A stretch of DNA of 15,678 bases, taken from positions 1 through 15,678 of the forward strand of contig JAATGO010000232.1 of NCBI GenBank assembly GCA_015654605.1. Direction: 5' to 3'. The notes beneath the pieces were generated by a model. The model was not told the DNA's origin. It did not search any database and worked only from the letters and a program-made list of their open reading frames with translations. The stretch is from Betaproteobacteria bacterium. Its GTDB lineage: Bacteria; Pseudomonadota; Gammaproteobacteria; Burkholderiales; Burkholderiaceae. Both the position numbers and the translations under genes were made by a program. This document shows, in pieces, positions 1-9,800 of this stretch. The number at the start of each line of letters is the position of its first letter. Within the stretch, counting starts at the first letter, position 1.

Positions 1-1
1 G

Positions 2-442
2 GGCGGCGGTTTGGGCGTGGGGGCTTTGTTGGCTTTACTGTTATCAGGTACCGAGTTTAGTTTGATTGCACTGATAGGAGTAATTCTTCTCATTGGTATT
101 GTGAAAAAAAATGCCATCATGATGATCGATTTTGCATTGGTAGCAGAACGTGAGCGAGGCTTGTCACCACGAGATGCTATTGCAGAGGCCTGTACGAGGC
201 GTTTCCGCCCTATCATGATGACAACCATGGCAGCATTGTTAGGCGCGATCCCACTGGCGATTGGTTTGGGCGATGGTGCGGAATTACGTCGACCACTAGG
301 TATTTCCATTGTTGGTGGGCTTGTTGTGAGTCAGATACTGACGCTGTATACGACTCCCGTGGTGTATTTGTATATGGAGCGGTTCGGCTCTTGGGGCAAG
401 CGTTTGTTTGCACGGCGAGAAGCGACGCCGGATGCTGGTTAA
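2..442 (+). CDS. RND multidrug efflux pump, inner-membrane subunit (MdtC/MuxC type), C-terminal end only
   Basis: This is the last ~147 residues of an AcrB-superfamily proton/drug antiporter; the gene enters from the left edge, so the true start is outside the window. The visible part holds the final membrane segments: a hydrophobic stretch with [14 protein letters not shown], then [21 protein letters not shown], then [21 protein letters not shown]. The Lys before Asn in KKNA and the Arg in FRPIMMT match the proton-relay Lys and Arg that are known in the last membrane segments of AcrB. The wording is closest to E. coli MdtC and Pseudomonas MuxC rather than AcrB. The outer-membrane factor gene follows 54 bp downstream on the same strand, as in mux/mdt-type operons; the adaptor and any partner pump subunit would lie to the left. 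The C-terminal tail is short, charged and ordinary. I am sure of the family, less sure of the exact orthologue. Confidence 0.93.
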   Translation, partial: GGGLGVGALLALLLSGTEFSLIALIGVILLIGIVKKNAIMMIDFALVAERERGLSPRDAIAEACTRRFRPIMMTTMAALLGAIPLAIGLGDGAELRRPLGISIVGGLVVSQILTLYTTPVVYLYMERFGSWGKRLFARREATPDAG

Positions 443-496
443 GCCAGAGGTGATTGATTGACCAGATTGATGGAACTAATGGAGTGAATAAAGCGA

Positions 497-2014
497 ATGG
501 CTGCATGGAGAAAGCGAATGAACTGGAATAATTTCTTATTGCTGACAGTACCACTGCCAGTGTTGTTATGCGCCTGTGCAGCCGGCCCAGATTATGTGCG
601 ACCACAAGTGGTGGATGCGCCATTGGTCTTTAAAGAAATGAAAGATTGGCAACCTGCACAGCCAAGCGAGTTAAACGGTGATGGTAAATGGTGGGAGATG
701 TTTCATGATCCGTTTCTCAACACGCTTGTCGAGCAGGTAAATATTTCGAATCAGAATTTGGCGCAGGCAGAGGCAGAGTTTCGTGGGGCAATGGCACAGG
801 TAGAGAATGCACGTGCAGCATACTTCCCCACATTGTCTGCTAGCGTGTCTGGGACTCGCTCTGGTGCAGGAGCATCGAACACAAATAATACGACGACCGC
901 TAATGGAAATAGCAAAGGCGTTCGTAATACTTATGCGGCATCTCTTAATGCCGCCTGGGAGGTTGATGTATGGGGTCGTGTGCGACGTACGGTAGAATCC
1001 AATGAGGCGAATGCGCAAGCGAGTGCTGCAGACCTTGCAGCGGTACGCTTAAGCGTACAAGCACAAGTTGCACAAAATTATTTGCAGCTCAGAGTACTGG
1101 ATGCACAGCAGCAGTTGTTGGACGATACGGTACAAGCCTATCAGCGCTCTTTGCAATTAACACAGAACCAATATGCGGCAGGTTTTGTTGCCAAATCAGA
1201 TGTCATCCAAGCGCAAACACAGTTACAGTCAGCTCAGACACAAGCATTGGAAAATGGGGTGACGCGTGCACAGTTGGAACATGCCATTGCCTTGCTCATA
1301 GGACGTTCTGCTTCCAGTTTCTCAATCGCACCAATGCCATTGACTAGCATTGCACCACCGATTCCGGCCGCATTACCTGCTACTTTACTGGAACGTCGTC
1401 CTGATATTGCCGCTGCTGAGAGGCGTGCTGCTGCTGCCAATGCGCAGATTGGTGTCGCTAGTGCCGCCTATTTCCCAACATTATCGCTGTCTGCTTCAGG
1501 AGGTTATCAGAGCAATAGTTTTGCCGACTGGTTTTCTCTGCCCGCACGCGTCTGGTCGTTGGGGCCACAGTTGGCACAAACGATTTTTGATGGCGGTGCC
1601 AGACGTGCCGCTAGTGATGCTGCAATTGCTTCTTACGATGCGGCAGCAGCGGCTTACAAGCAAACAGTGCTAACGGCATTTCAGGAAGTAGAAGATAACC
1701 TGGCGAGTTTGCGTATTCTGGAACAGGCCGCAGCGGTGCAGGCAGAAGCCGTGGCTTCGGCACATCAGGCGCTTGCATTGGTGACAAATCAGTATAAGGC
1801 TGGCACGATTAGTTTCATCAATGTGATTACTGCGCAGGCAACAGTACTGGCAAGCGAACGTGAAGCGCTCTCGATCATGAATAATCGTATGGCTGCTAGC
1901 GTCTTGTTGGCCAAAGCATTGGGAGGTGGTTGGAGTACACAACAAATTGCTGATTTACAGAAATTCTCAGATTCGCAGTCACGGCAGATGCAATCAGAAA
2001 ATCCTACTCCCTGA
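497..2014 (+). CDS. Outer-membrane efflux lipoprotein (OprM/NodT family, RND pump partner)
   Basis: Outer-membrane channel of a tripartite RND efflux system: a TolC-like trimer that carries drugs from the pump across the periplasm and outer membrane. The 505-residue product begins with a signal peptide ending in a lipobox-like LLCAC (lipidated Cys about residue 27), directly followed by AAGPDYVRP, the typical start of mature NodT-family lipoproteins. Two outer-membrane-efflux repeats follow, roughly residues 70-270 and 290-485; ERRPDIAAAERR and LSLSASGGYQSN in the second half are family hallmarks. Start choice is open: ATG 497 gives a positively charged n-region (WRKR) but only a distant GGAG; ATG 518 has GGAG seven bases upstream but no positive charge before the hydrophobic core. 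I keep 497 for the signal peptide logic. It lies 54 bp after the pump gene with no terminator between, so they are probably cotranscribed. Its stop lies 2 bp from the stop of the convergent pabBC gene. Confidence 0.94.
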   Translation: MAAWRKRMNWNNFLLLTVPLPVLLCACAAGPDYVRPQVVDAPLVFKEMKDWQPAQPSELNGDGKWWEMFHDPFLNTLVEQVNISNQNLAQAEAEFRGAMAQVENARAAYFPTLSASVSGTRSGAGASNTNNTTTANGNSKGVRNTYAASLNAAWEVDVWGRVRRTVESNEANAQASAADLAAVRLSVQAQVAQNYLQLRVLDAQQQLLDDTVQAYQRSLQLTQNQYAAGFVAKSDVIQAQTQLQSAQTQALENGVTRAQLEHAIALLIGRSASSFSIAPMPLTSIAPPIPAALPATLLERRPDIAAAERRAAAANAQIGVASAAYFPTLSLSASGGYQSNSFADWFSLPARVWSLGPQLAQTIFDGGARRAASDAAIASYDAAAAAYKQTVLTAFQEVEDNLASLRILEQAAAVQAEAVASAHQALALVTNQYKAGTISFINVITAQATVLASEREALSIMNNRMAASVLLAKALGGGWSTQQIADLQKFSDSQSRQMQSENPTP

Positions 2015-2016
2015 AT

Positions 2017-3942
2017 TCAAGATGATGAAGCCGGTGGCATTGGTTTTTCAGAGAACTGCCAATCAATAAAAGCAGGCAAGGTACCACGTAAAGCATTGCA
2101 TAATAGGATGCCTGTGGCTTGTTGTAGGTCAGCAAGGGAAATGATGCGTTCTTGGACAGACCATGCAGGATCGGCCAACAACACCGTACGCATGACGCCA
2201 GGTAACAGTCCTGCATTCAATGGTGGCGTGTACCAATGTCCATCCAGCTGTACTAATACATTGCTGCGTCCCCCTTCTGTCAGCTCCCCTCTTTCATTAA
2301 AAAATAGCATGTCGAAGCCATCATATGCTTCAGCCGTTTGCCATGCGAGATCATAGAAATCTCGCATGGACGTTTTGTGGCGGAGAAAAAAATCTTGAGA
2401 AGTACATGTATGACGGGCTATAAAAACTTTGACTGGTGTGTCGATAGCACTGAGTATCGCGGCGTGTAAATGGTATTGACCATCGGGTGCTAGTGTCAGC
2501 TTCATACGATGCGGCACGCCAGTAGGGAGAGTAGCGCATTTTTCAAGCAACGCAGAATGTAAGGCTGATTCATCGAAAAGAAAGCCAAATACCTGAGCAG
2601 AGTGGCGCAGGCGCTGCAAATGCAAGTGAAGATGACGGCAACCATCTTCACGTGTGGCATGCATCGTTTCAAATAGAGAAAAAGGTTTTTCCAGTGCAGT
2701 TAAAAAAGTTGCTTTTAGCAGGCATTCTGCGTATTCATCATGACTATCACTGTCATAAACAATTCCTGCGCCGATTCCCATTGTGCCTGCACGAACTCCT
2801 GCATGTGGCGCTTGCAGAACAAGTGTGCGGATGGGAACAGACAGACAAAAATCTGGGATATTACTGTTTTCTTGTCCGTTGTTCCCATCAAACCATCCAA
2901 GGGCTCCTGTATATAGGCCACGTGGCATGGTTTCCAGCTCGTGGATAATTTGCATGGCACGTCGTTTTGGTGCTCCAGTGATAGAGCCGCAAGGATATAG
3001 TGCAGAGATGACGTCAAACAGGCTTGCCTCTGGGCGTAATTGTGCCATGATGGTAGAAGTCATTTGCAGCACATCACCGTAAGTATGAACTTCGAACAGA
3101 TGTGGTACTGACACTGATCCTGGAATGGCGACACGCCCTAGATCATTACGCAACAAGTCCACGATCATGAGATTTTCTGCGCGACATTTTTCATCGGTGG
3201 CAAGAGCGGTGGCACGTCTGGCATTTTCTTTTGCACATTCTTCGCGTTGTTGTGGCGTGATGCCAGCAGGATGCGCTGCGGCAGCAGTTCCTTTCATGGG
3301 CTGTACTCGCATCTGACCATGTTGATGATGCATGAATAGTTCAGGTGAACAGGACAAGATCATGCGTTGATCAGGTAACCGAATGAGTGCGCCATATGGT
3401 ACCGGTTGTCGTGCACGTAATTGGCGATAGAGTTGAAAAGGAGAGCCCCATACATCAAAGCACAGTTGCCAGGTGTAATTGATCTGGTAAGTGTCGCCAG
3501 CAACGATGTAATCATGGATGCGCGACAATGCGTCATGGAATTGCTCTTCGTCAATGCCCGGGCGGACATTGGCGATGCCAGCAACATCTGGTCCTGCAAG
3601 GGTCGATGAAACAGCATCGACATAGATGGCCTGTTGTGCTGTAAGCCAGTGTGTGACGTCAGTGCTATTGAGATGTTCGCAATGCTCGAAGAATAGAATG
3701 CTCGCCAAAGGCGGCTGAAGTACTGTTGTAGGAATCTGCTGTAACGCCGCGCCCAGTTCGTACGAAAATAAAACAATGGCATGCCGACCATGGTGTAGTT
3801 CGGATGTCATCCGGGCTAGTACGACAGAAAGTTCATTGCTGTCGTGGCAGTGTAGTGTATCGAGATATCCAGTATATAGGCGCGACATAGGTGCAGTCGC
3901 GGTAACATCATTGTCATCAAGCAAGGCAAAACAGGTGTTCAT
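2017..3942 (-). CDS. pabBC: Aminodeoxychorismate synthase component I fused to 4-amino-4-deoxychorismate lyase (PabB-PabC)
   Basis: Bifunctional folate-pathway enzyme. The N-terminal half aminates chorismate to 4-amino-4-deoxychorismate (with glutamine amidotransferase PabA, not in this window); the C-terminal half is a PLP lyase releasing pyruvate and p-aminobenzoate. From the chosen start it is 641 residues. A chorismate-binding domain spans about 125-410, with PMKGT (Lys217, the lysine that in E. coli PabB forms a covalent intermediate and separates PabB from anthranilate synthase), RAENLMIVDLLRND (254-267) and SITGAPKRRAM (320-330). A class IV aminotransferase-like lyase domain spans about 420-625, with RHKTSMR (Lys523, probable PLP lysine) and LTEGGRSNVLV (554-564). 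The frame is open to a TTG at 4002, and ATG 3978 is possible; I chose ATG 3942 because MNTCFALLDD matches where such proteins usually begin, but none of the three has a clear ribosome binding site. Gene stands alone, divergent from the MFS gene. Confidence 0.95.
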   Translation of the reverse strand: MNTCFALLDDNDVTATAPMSRLYTGYLDTLHCHDSNELSVVLARMTSELHHGRHAIVLFSYELGAALQQIPTTVLQPPLASILFFEHCEHLNSTDVTHWLTAQQAIYVDAVSSTLAGPDVAGIANVRPGIDEEQFHDALSRIHDYIVAGDTYQINYTWQLCFDVWGSPFQLYRQLRARQPVPYGALIRLPDQRMILSCSPELFMHHQHGQMRVQPMKGTAAAAHPAGITPQQREECAKENARRATALATDEKCRAENLMIVDLLRNDLGRVAIPGSVSVPHLFEVHTYGDVLQMTSTIMAQLRPEASLFDVISALYPCGSITGAPKRRAMQIIHELETMPRGLYTGALGWFDGNNGQENSNIPDFCLSVPIRTLVLQAPHAGVRAGTMGIGAGIVYDSDSHDEYAECLLKATFLTALEKPFSLFETMHATREDGCRHLHLHLQRLRHSAQVFGFLFDESALHSALLEKCATLPTGVPHRMKLTLAPDGQYHLHAAILSAIDTPVKVFIARHTCTSQDFFLRHKTSMRDFYDLAWQTAEAYDGFDMLFFNERGELTEGGRSNVLVQLDGHWYTPPLNAGLLPGVMRTVLLADPAWSVQERIISLADLQQATGILLCNALRGTLPAFIDWQFSEKPMPPASSS

Positions 3943-4173
3943 TGGCGTAAATGAGGCATTATCGAAGGAAGAAAACATAATTTTGAGGAATAACGCCACC
4001 AATATGCACTATTTTGGGGATGTGTTTATTGATAATGATGCGCAATGGTGGGGCAATATTATCACTTAAGGGGTATACTACGGACCTTCCAAGGTTGTCA
4101 TGAAAGGATATTCTAGAGAGATTATCCATCATGGCAGTCTGTATGTCATTCGGCTTGCTTTTTGTAAATACCC

Positions 4174-5586
4174 ATGGTTTTCCCTCGCACATTCATTATT
4201 CCGCTCATTGTTGCTTGCGCTTTGTTCATGGAACATATGGATTCCACAGTCATTGCGACGTCTTTACCAGTGTTGGCAATTGATATGGGGGTGGAACCGA
4301 TTTCTTTGAAGCTGGCATTGACTTCTTATTTAGTGAGCCTTGCCGTATTTATCCCTATTAGCGGTTGGATGGCAGATCGCTTTGGTACGTTGACGGTGTT
4401 TCGATCTGCCATTTGTGTCTTCATACTTGGTTCTATCTTATGCGGTATTTCCAATACGTTGCCGGAGTTTGTTGCTGCGCGTTTCTTGCAGGGGATGGGC
4501 GGCGCCATGATGGTGCCAGTTGGACGTCTGGTGGTATTGCGCAGTGTAGACAAGGCCAATATGGTCAAAGCGCTCAGTTATTTGACTATTCCAGCGATGC
4601 TAGGTCCAGTCTTAGGGCCGCCATTAGGTGGATTTATTACGACCTATTTTCATTGGCGCTGGATATTTTTTATCAATATCCCGATTGGTATATTGGGCTT
4701 ATACCTGGCAACACGATTTATTCAGAATACGCACGTTGAAGATATCGTGCATCTTGACTGGCCAGGATTCGTTCTGTCAGCGTTTGGGTGTTCGTTGTTG
4801 ATGATGGGGTTGGCAACGGCAGGACGGCATATGGTATCAGGAGATGTATCACTGATATGTGTCATTGTCGGAACATTGTCGTTACTGTGTTATGTCTGGC
4901 ATGCACGACGTACGCCACACCCCTTGATCAATCTTGATCTACTGAAAATTCCCACCATGCAGGCCGGTGTGTTGAGCGGTTCTTTATTTCGGTTCGGTAT
5001 TGGCGCCATGCCCTTTTTATTGCCACTGATGTTGCAATTAGGATTTGGTATGACCGCCTTTCATTCCGGCTTATTAACCTGTGTGTCAGCTGCAGGTGCT
5101 ATGTTCATGAAAACCATTGCATCGCATTTTTTGAGTCGATATGGATTTCGTCGGGTGTTAATCATTAATGGCATCTGTGGAGCTATTTCTTTAGCAGCAG
5201 TCGGGACGTTCAATCAGTCGACGCCTTACGTGCTGATGATTATCGTACTATTGCTTGGTGGGTGTTTTCGCTCATTGCAGTTTACTAGCCTTGGAGCGCT
5301 TTCTTATGCGGATATTGAAGCGCGAGACTTGAGTCAGGCGACCAGTATTGTCAGTGTTGCACAGCAGTTATCTGTTGGCATGGGAGTGGTAGTAGGTGGT
5401 TTTGCTTTGCAGATATCAAGTCAACTTCAGGGGCATACCACGTTGGTACAACAAGATTTCTGGCCTGCTTTCTTGATTGTCGGGATTGCTGCTTTATGTT
5501 CCATACCATTCTTGACTCGGTTACCAGAGAATGCTGGTGCCGAACTGGCAGGGCGTGGCAAGTCGGTCACAGAAGGTGCTGTCTAG
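4174..5586 (+). CDS. DHA2-family MFS drug transporter, MdtD-like
   Basis: Inner-membrane proton-coupled exporter of the 14-TM drug:H+ antiporter-2 group, 470 residues. Visible signatures: MDSTVIATSLP in TM1 (residues 22-32; D-x-T-V motif of DHA2 proteins), loop 2-3 motif A as GWMADRFG (64-71), FLQGMGGAMMVPVGR (104-118), and antiporter motif C as LGPVLGPPLGG (143-153). The run AMMVPVGRL, and the general wording, resemble E. coli MdtD more than EmrB or QacA; the substrate cannot be read from sequence. An in-frame TAA at 4165 makes ATG 4174 the earliest possible start, and the next Met is already inside TM1, so the start is firm although no Shine-Dalgarno is evident. It is divergent from pabBC across ~230 bp, and followed by a small hairpin. 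In E. coli mdtD sits directly after mdtC, so its closeness to an MdtC-type pump here suggests a shared efflux neighbourhood. Confidence 0.92.
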   Translation: MVFPRTFIIPLIVACALFMEHMDSTVIATSLPVLAIDMGVEPISLKLALTSYLVSLAVFIPISGWMADRFGTLTVFRSAICVFILGSILCGISNTLPEFVAARFLQGMGGAMMVPVGRLVVLRSVDKANMVKALSYLTIPAMLGPVLGPPLGGFITTYFHWRWIFFINIPIGILGLYLATRFIQNTHVEDIVHLDWPGFVLSAFGCSLLMMGLATAGRHMVSGDVSLICVIVGTLSLLCYVWHARRTPHPLINLDLLKIPTMQAGVLSGSLFRFGIGAMPFLLPLMLQLGFGMTAFHSGLLTCVSAAGAMFMKTIASHFLSRYGFRRVLIINGICGAISLAAVGTFNQSTPYVLMIIVLLLGGCFRSLQFTSLGALSYADIEARDLSQATSIVSVAQQLSVGMGVVVGGFALQISSQLQGHTTLVQQDFWPAFLIVGIAALCSIPFLTRLPENAGAELAGRGKSVTEGAV

Positions 5587-5596
5587 GGAAGACAGC

Positions 5597-5618
5597 CTTC
5601 ATGTCAGTCGGCATGAAG
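5597..5618 (+). terminator. Hairpin after the MFS gene, possible weak terminator
   Basis: Ten bases after the MFS stop codon, CTTCATG (5597-5603) and CATGAAG (5612-5618) form an exact 7-bp stem around an 8-base loop. The following bases (TGATTGTGTT) contain only scattered T residues, so intrinsic termination would be inefficient. Confidence 0.4.
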
Positions 5619-5754
5619 TGATTGTGTTAAGCTCAAGTACATCCTGTCTACGAAGCACGATAGTGTCATCTTTTTTATCACATCACGGTAGATGGACATT
5701 GGGTTGATATTCTATTGGAGCAGATAGAAGATACTATCCACCATATTGAGCAAT

Positions 5755-5760
5755 AAGGAG
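5755..5760 (+). promoter_or_regulatory. Ribosome binding site of corA
   Basis: AAGGAG lies eight bases before ATG 5769. It decides the start against a nearby out-of-frame ATG at 5761. Confidence 0.8.
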
Positions 5761-5768
5761 ATGGAAAC

Positions 5769-6755
5769 ATGGCAAATGCGGAAATGGTTGTCAATTGCGC
5801 ACTTTACAAGCAGGGTAAAAAAATACGAGAAATCTCACTCGATAGCATCAGTGAAGAGCTTGAAAATGACAAGGAAGTTTTTCTCTGGTTGGGATTGCGA
5901 GAACCAGATGTTGCCATTATGCGGAAGATTCAGTCAGAACTACATTTGCATGAATTGGCCGTTGAAGATGCCTACGCTGCACATCAGCGTCCCAAGTTAG
6001 AAGAATATGGTGATACGCTCTTCGTTGCACTACGAACTGCGGAAATTGAAGGCCAGGACGTTCTATTTGGAGAAACACATATATTTGTTAGTCGACGTTT
6101 CATTGTGACGGTGCGCCATGGCGCATCACGCAGTTATGGCAAGGTACGAGTTCACTGTGAGAGTTTGCCGGATCGCATGCTGCATGGAGGTAGTTTTATT
6201 TTATATGCGATTATGGATTTCGTCGTCGATAATTACGCTCCTATTATGGACAACTTGGAGCATCGCTTTGAGAAATTTGAAGAACAATTATTTGATTATG
6301 ATACTTCTGGAAAGGCCTATCTGAAAGAATTGTATCAACTAAAACAGCAGTTGATTCAACTGCGTACAGCTGCGCTACCGTTGCTGGATATTTGTAATCA
6401 ATTGATGCGGTTTCACGAAAACCTGATTGCCAAAGACGGTCGGGTATATTATCGCGACATACACGATCACGTTGCGCGCCTGATTGAAACCAGTGATCGC
6501 ATACGGGAAATGGTTGCGGTTGCCATGCAGGTTGGTTTGGCGCAAATTACCATTCATCAGAATGAAATCGTCAAAAAATTGGCAGGGTGGGGAGCCATTC
6601 TGGCGATACCTACCATGGTCTTCAGTTTATATGGCATGAATTTCAAATATATGCCGGAATTGGTATGGCGTTGGAGTTATCCAGCGGTATTAGGAGGCAT
6701 CGTTATCGCTTGCACATGGATGTATAGTCGTTTAAAACGCGTAGAATGGCTGTGA
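5769..6755 (+). CDS. corA: CorA-family magnesium/cobalt transport protein
   Basis: Inner-membrane pentameric channel for Mg2+ (and Co2+/Ni2+) of the MIT superfamily, 328 residues, the usual length. A large cytoplasmic N-terminal domain (about 1-265) contains the conserved ELAVEDAYAAHQRPKLEEYGDTLFVALRT stretch (62-90; key residues are the acidic pair in AVED and RPK) and a long helix (about 155-260, KQQLIQLRTAALPL...). The two C-terminal membrane segments are about 268-286 and 303-320, joined by the signature loop YGMNFKYMPEL (288-298), whose Gly-Met-Asn (289-291) forms the channel entrance in known CorA structures. The start has a good AAGGAG. The last sense codons and the stop lie inside a strong hairpin that probably ends transcription. 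About 180 bp separate it from the MFS gene, so it may have its own promoter, though I could not define one with consensus spacing. Confidence 0.96.
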   Translation: MANAEMVVNCALYKQGKKIREISLDSISEELENDKEVFLWLGLREPDVAIMRKIQSELHLHELAVEDAYAAHQRPKLEEYGDTLFVALRTAEIEGQDVLFGETHIFVSRRFIVTVRHGASRSYGKVRVHCESLPDRMLHGGSFILYAIMDFVVDNYAPIMDNLEHRFEKFEEQLFDYDTSGKAYLKELYQLKQQLIQLRTAALPLLDICNQLMRFHENLIAKDGRVYYRDIHDHVARLIETSDRIREMVAVAMQVGLAQITIHQNEIVKKLAGWGAILAIPTMVFSLYGMNFKYMPELVWRWSYPAVLGGIVIACTWMYSRLKRVEWL

Positions 6756-6768
6756 TTCTACTGCGTTT
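6735..6768. terminator. Strong hairpin at the corA stop codon, probable bidirectional terminator
   Basis: AAACGCGTAGAAT (6735-6747) pairs with ATTCTAC-T-GCGTTT (6755-6768): 13 base pairs with one bulged T and a 7-base loop. The corA stop codon TGA (6753-6755) is in the loop and at the stem edge. On the plus strand it ends in GCGTTTATCT; on the minus strand, read from the convergent tamB, it ends in GCGTTTTAAAC. It can therefore serve both converging genes. The remainder of the 118-bp corA-tamB gap shows nothing else clear. Confidence 0.65.
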
Positions 6769-6873
6769 ATCTGCAATAGAAATTTGATGATGAGTGTAGA
6801 TTAAATTCCCTTTGTATTCTCAGTATTTTTACGCTTAAGCTAGTCGCCTTATTGAGCCTATCAGCAATCAGTT

Positions 6874-9800
6874 CTAATCATAGCGCGTAGTAAAGAGAAT
6901 ATTGAGACCATTGATCGCACCAGCACGGGCAACGACTGCCCAGCGTCGTGATAGTTGCCAAGTTGCTTTGGCGATACTGGCGGCATCGGTCAAGCTCTGC
7001 TCATAGCCAACAGATATTTTATTAGTGATCTGCTTACCAATGTTGACGACTTGCTCATCAGTGAGACCAGACTCGCTGCTACCTATTGAAAATTGATCTA
7101 GGCCAATATTTTTGGCAATTTTCTTGCCGCCCAGGTTACCAAGAAAGGCCAGTGCCTGGCTCGATGCATTGCGTTGCCCAGCTGCGGCATTGTTAGTGCT
7201 TTGACCAAACATAATCCATGATAATTTTTCTTCATCCGATACATTTGGTTCGGAGACTAATCTGATATGTGGTTGGTTGGCATTGCCCGTGACTTCCACT
7301 CCAGCGGAGACGTCCTGGGTACGGCGCATGGCGAGAATGTTGAGATTAGGATTGCTAATGGGGCCTTGGAAGTTAATGATGCCACGTTCTATATTCAATT
7401 TTGTCCCAAAGGCTTCGTAGACTCCTTCTGCAACGTTGATAGTGCCAGAGGCGCGTAGCGGCTGATATGGTTCACTATGTACGGTCATAGCACCACGCAA
7501 GCGAAGATCAGCGCCACTAACAGAGAATCGGAAATTATTTCCCATGTCGACAGAGATATCGATAATAGGAGAAAAATGACCGGCATTTTTTTCTGTCGCT
7601 GCTTCTAAGGATTGTTGGGATGAAGCTTGCGCCCCTGATTTCATTTTTCCATCACTATGCACAATGACGACATCATCGCCTAATTGGGGAGCACTACTCT
7701 TCGGCAAATCAAATAATGCTTTGTCTACTGTGAAATTTCCTTTAATGTGTAATTGCTCACTGATATTGGCGATGGTGGCATTACCGGATAGCATTAATTG
7801 GCGATCAGGCTTGGCAAATATTTCCAGATGATCTGCGACGATGAGGGCATTGAGGTTGGGATCGGATTCGTCTAGGCGAACCTTGCCATTGGCACGTATC
7901 GTTCCATTTCCACCATGAAATTCAATCTGCTGTAAATCAATGACATTTTGATCCATCGTAATACGCACAGTGCCTTTTTCTAGCTGGATTCCCTGATCAT
8001 ACAATGTGAATGCCAACGCATCACCATTAATCGCACCAGATAATAAAGGCTTATCAAGAGTACCATTTGCCCTCAGGTCGATGGAGAGTTGACCGTTCAG
8101 ACTTAATTGCGGTCCAAACAGCGCACCTGTATTTTTCAGCTGGGGTACATTCAGTGATACGTGGGCATTGACTGCAGAATCTGGCGTCAATGCCAGTATG
8201 TTATTTTGTTTATGCAGGGAGAGTGCTCCTTGCATGGATAGGGTGCCAATGCTGGATGCGACTGCTTGGCCCGTCAGCTTGGCTTGGCTGTCTTGTAAAT
8301 CAACGCGTAGGTTGAGATCAGATAGTCCCAGTGCTGTTTCAGCTGTACCTGAGTTGACGATAACATCACCACTTTTTCGTGTGATGGTGAAAAAACCAGA
8401 GGCCGTGTTTGCCAATGAGAAATTCCAGCTGCTATCGAGGATTAGATCACTTCGCACTGGTAGCTTTGCTTTACTAAAATGTTGCGCTAGGGTGAGTAAC
8501 TGCGCGACATGAATAGCATTAATTGCCCCTTCTGATTGGATGGCGCCTTGTCGATAGTTGAGGCTTTTCAGGTCGATGTTGGTACCTGCGATAGCGATTT
8601 GAGTCGTTCCCACACGAATATCATCAGCAAAGAGATACAGTGGCACAGGGTGGGTCATGGTGATGCGAGGCACACCATTATTTTCCAGTGTAGTGAGTTG
8701 ACCGTTCCAGCCGTAATTATCGCTGTCACTACCTTTTTTCCGATGATTGACAATAGCGCCTTGTGCAGCAATATTCAATTGCAATGGCTGCTGGAGAACG
8801 TTCCCGTTAGCCTGCAGGCTCAGCGTATGTTTAGCAAATGTGCCAGCCAGCTGGATATTGAGGTTTTCCAAATTCGCATTAGGTCCGTGATAGTCGTTGG
8901 CAACCAAATCGAGTTTCAGGCGATTGTTGATCGGGTTAGCACCAGGACTCAGGTTAGCTTGGATGTCCGTTGTGCCCGACAATTGGCGGAGGTTGTGTTC
9001 TTCAAAGCGTAATTGTTCAGCATGAAAATCTGTTTTTAGGCCGGGACGCTGTAATGAACCAGTTAATTCACCATTGAGATGCAACAGACCTGATAGGCCG
9101 TAACCAAGATGCGCCAGTTGCGGGGCATCGACGTGAATTGCCAGACGATCTGTTGCTGCACCAAAACTGCCTTTGAGTACCAGGGTATTTCCGGCAATTT
9201 GTAATGTCACATCACTTGGTAACAGATGCATTCCTGCCACTTGCAGTGTTCCGTTACCTTGCATGGGCAAGTTGTCATAGCTGCTGTTGTTAATGGCAAA
9301 TTGCAATTTCAGGAGTAATTCAGGCGCAAGTTGACCATTGGTATGGAAAGTCATATTAATGTCAGCATCAGTTGCTTTGGAGGCAGGCGTTGTTTTAGTA
9401 TTTTTATTTTTAGAATGGGGCGCGACAGTGCTGAGAAAATCCATCGGATTGAAATGACTTAACGTACCATCAAACGCATATGGCATAGCACCACTGGTTG
9501 CCAATGTGCCGTGCAGTTCTGCTGTAGATTGGTTGGCGGTTAATTGTACTTTACGGAGAGTTAATTGTTCCTTTGCCAGGGTGCCATCGACCAGGATATT
9601 GAGTTTGGCATCTGCAAGGGAAAGGGTCGCATGCCGTGAGGTCGGTGTCATGTCAAGCGCCACCGGGCCATTGAGATGTGACACGGTTAATTTGTTATGC
9701 AGGGCATGCAGATCAAGATTGGTGACTTGTAGTCTTAGTGCGCCATGGGTAGATGGTGAAGCAGCAGAAGATGGTGAGGCTTCTCCAATATGCAATTCGC

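Noticed and set aside
213..623. 136-codon minus-strand frame across the pump end and outer-membrane factor start
   Set aside because: Antisense to two well supported genes; product has no recognisable domain.
4074..4079. TATACT, a possible -10 box for the MFS gene
   Set aside because: No acceptable -35 hexamer at 16-18 bases upstream; not strong enough to list as a promoter.
4083..4119. Small inverted repeats ACCTT-CC-AAGGT (4083-4094) and GGATA/TATCC arms around 4106-4127 in the pabBC-MFS gap
   Set aside because: Arms are only 5 bp and there is no clear relation to a promoter; probably chance.
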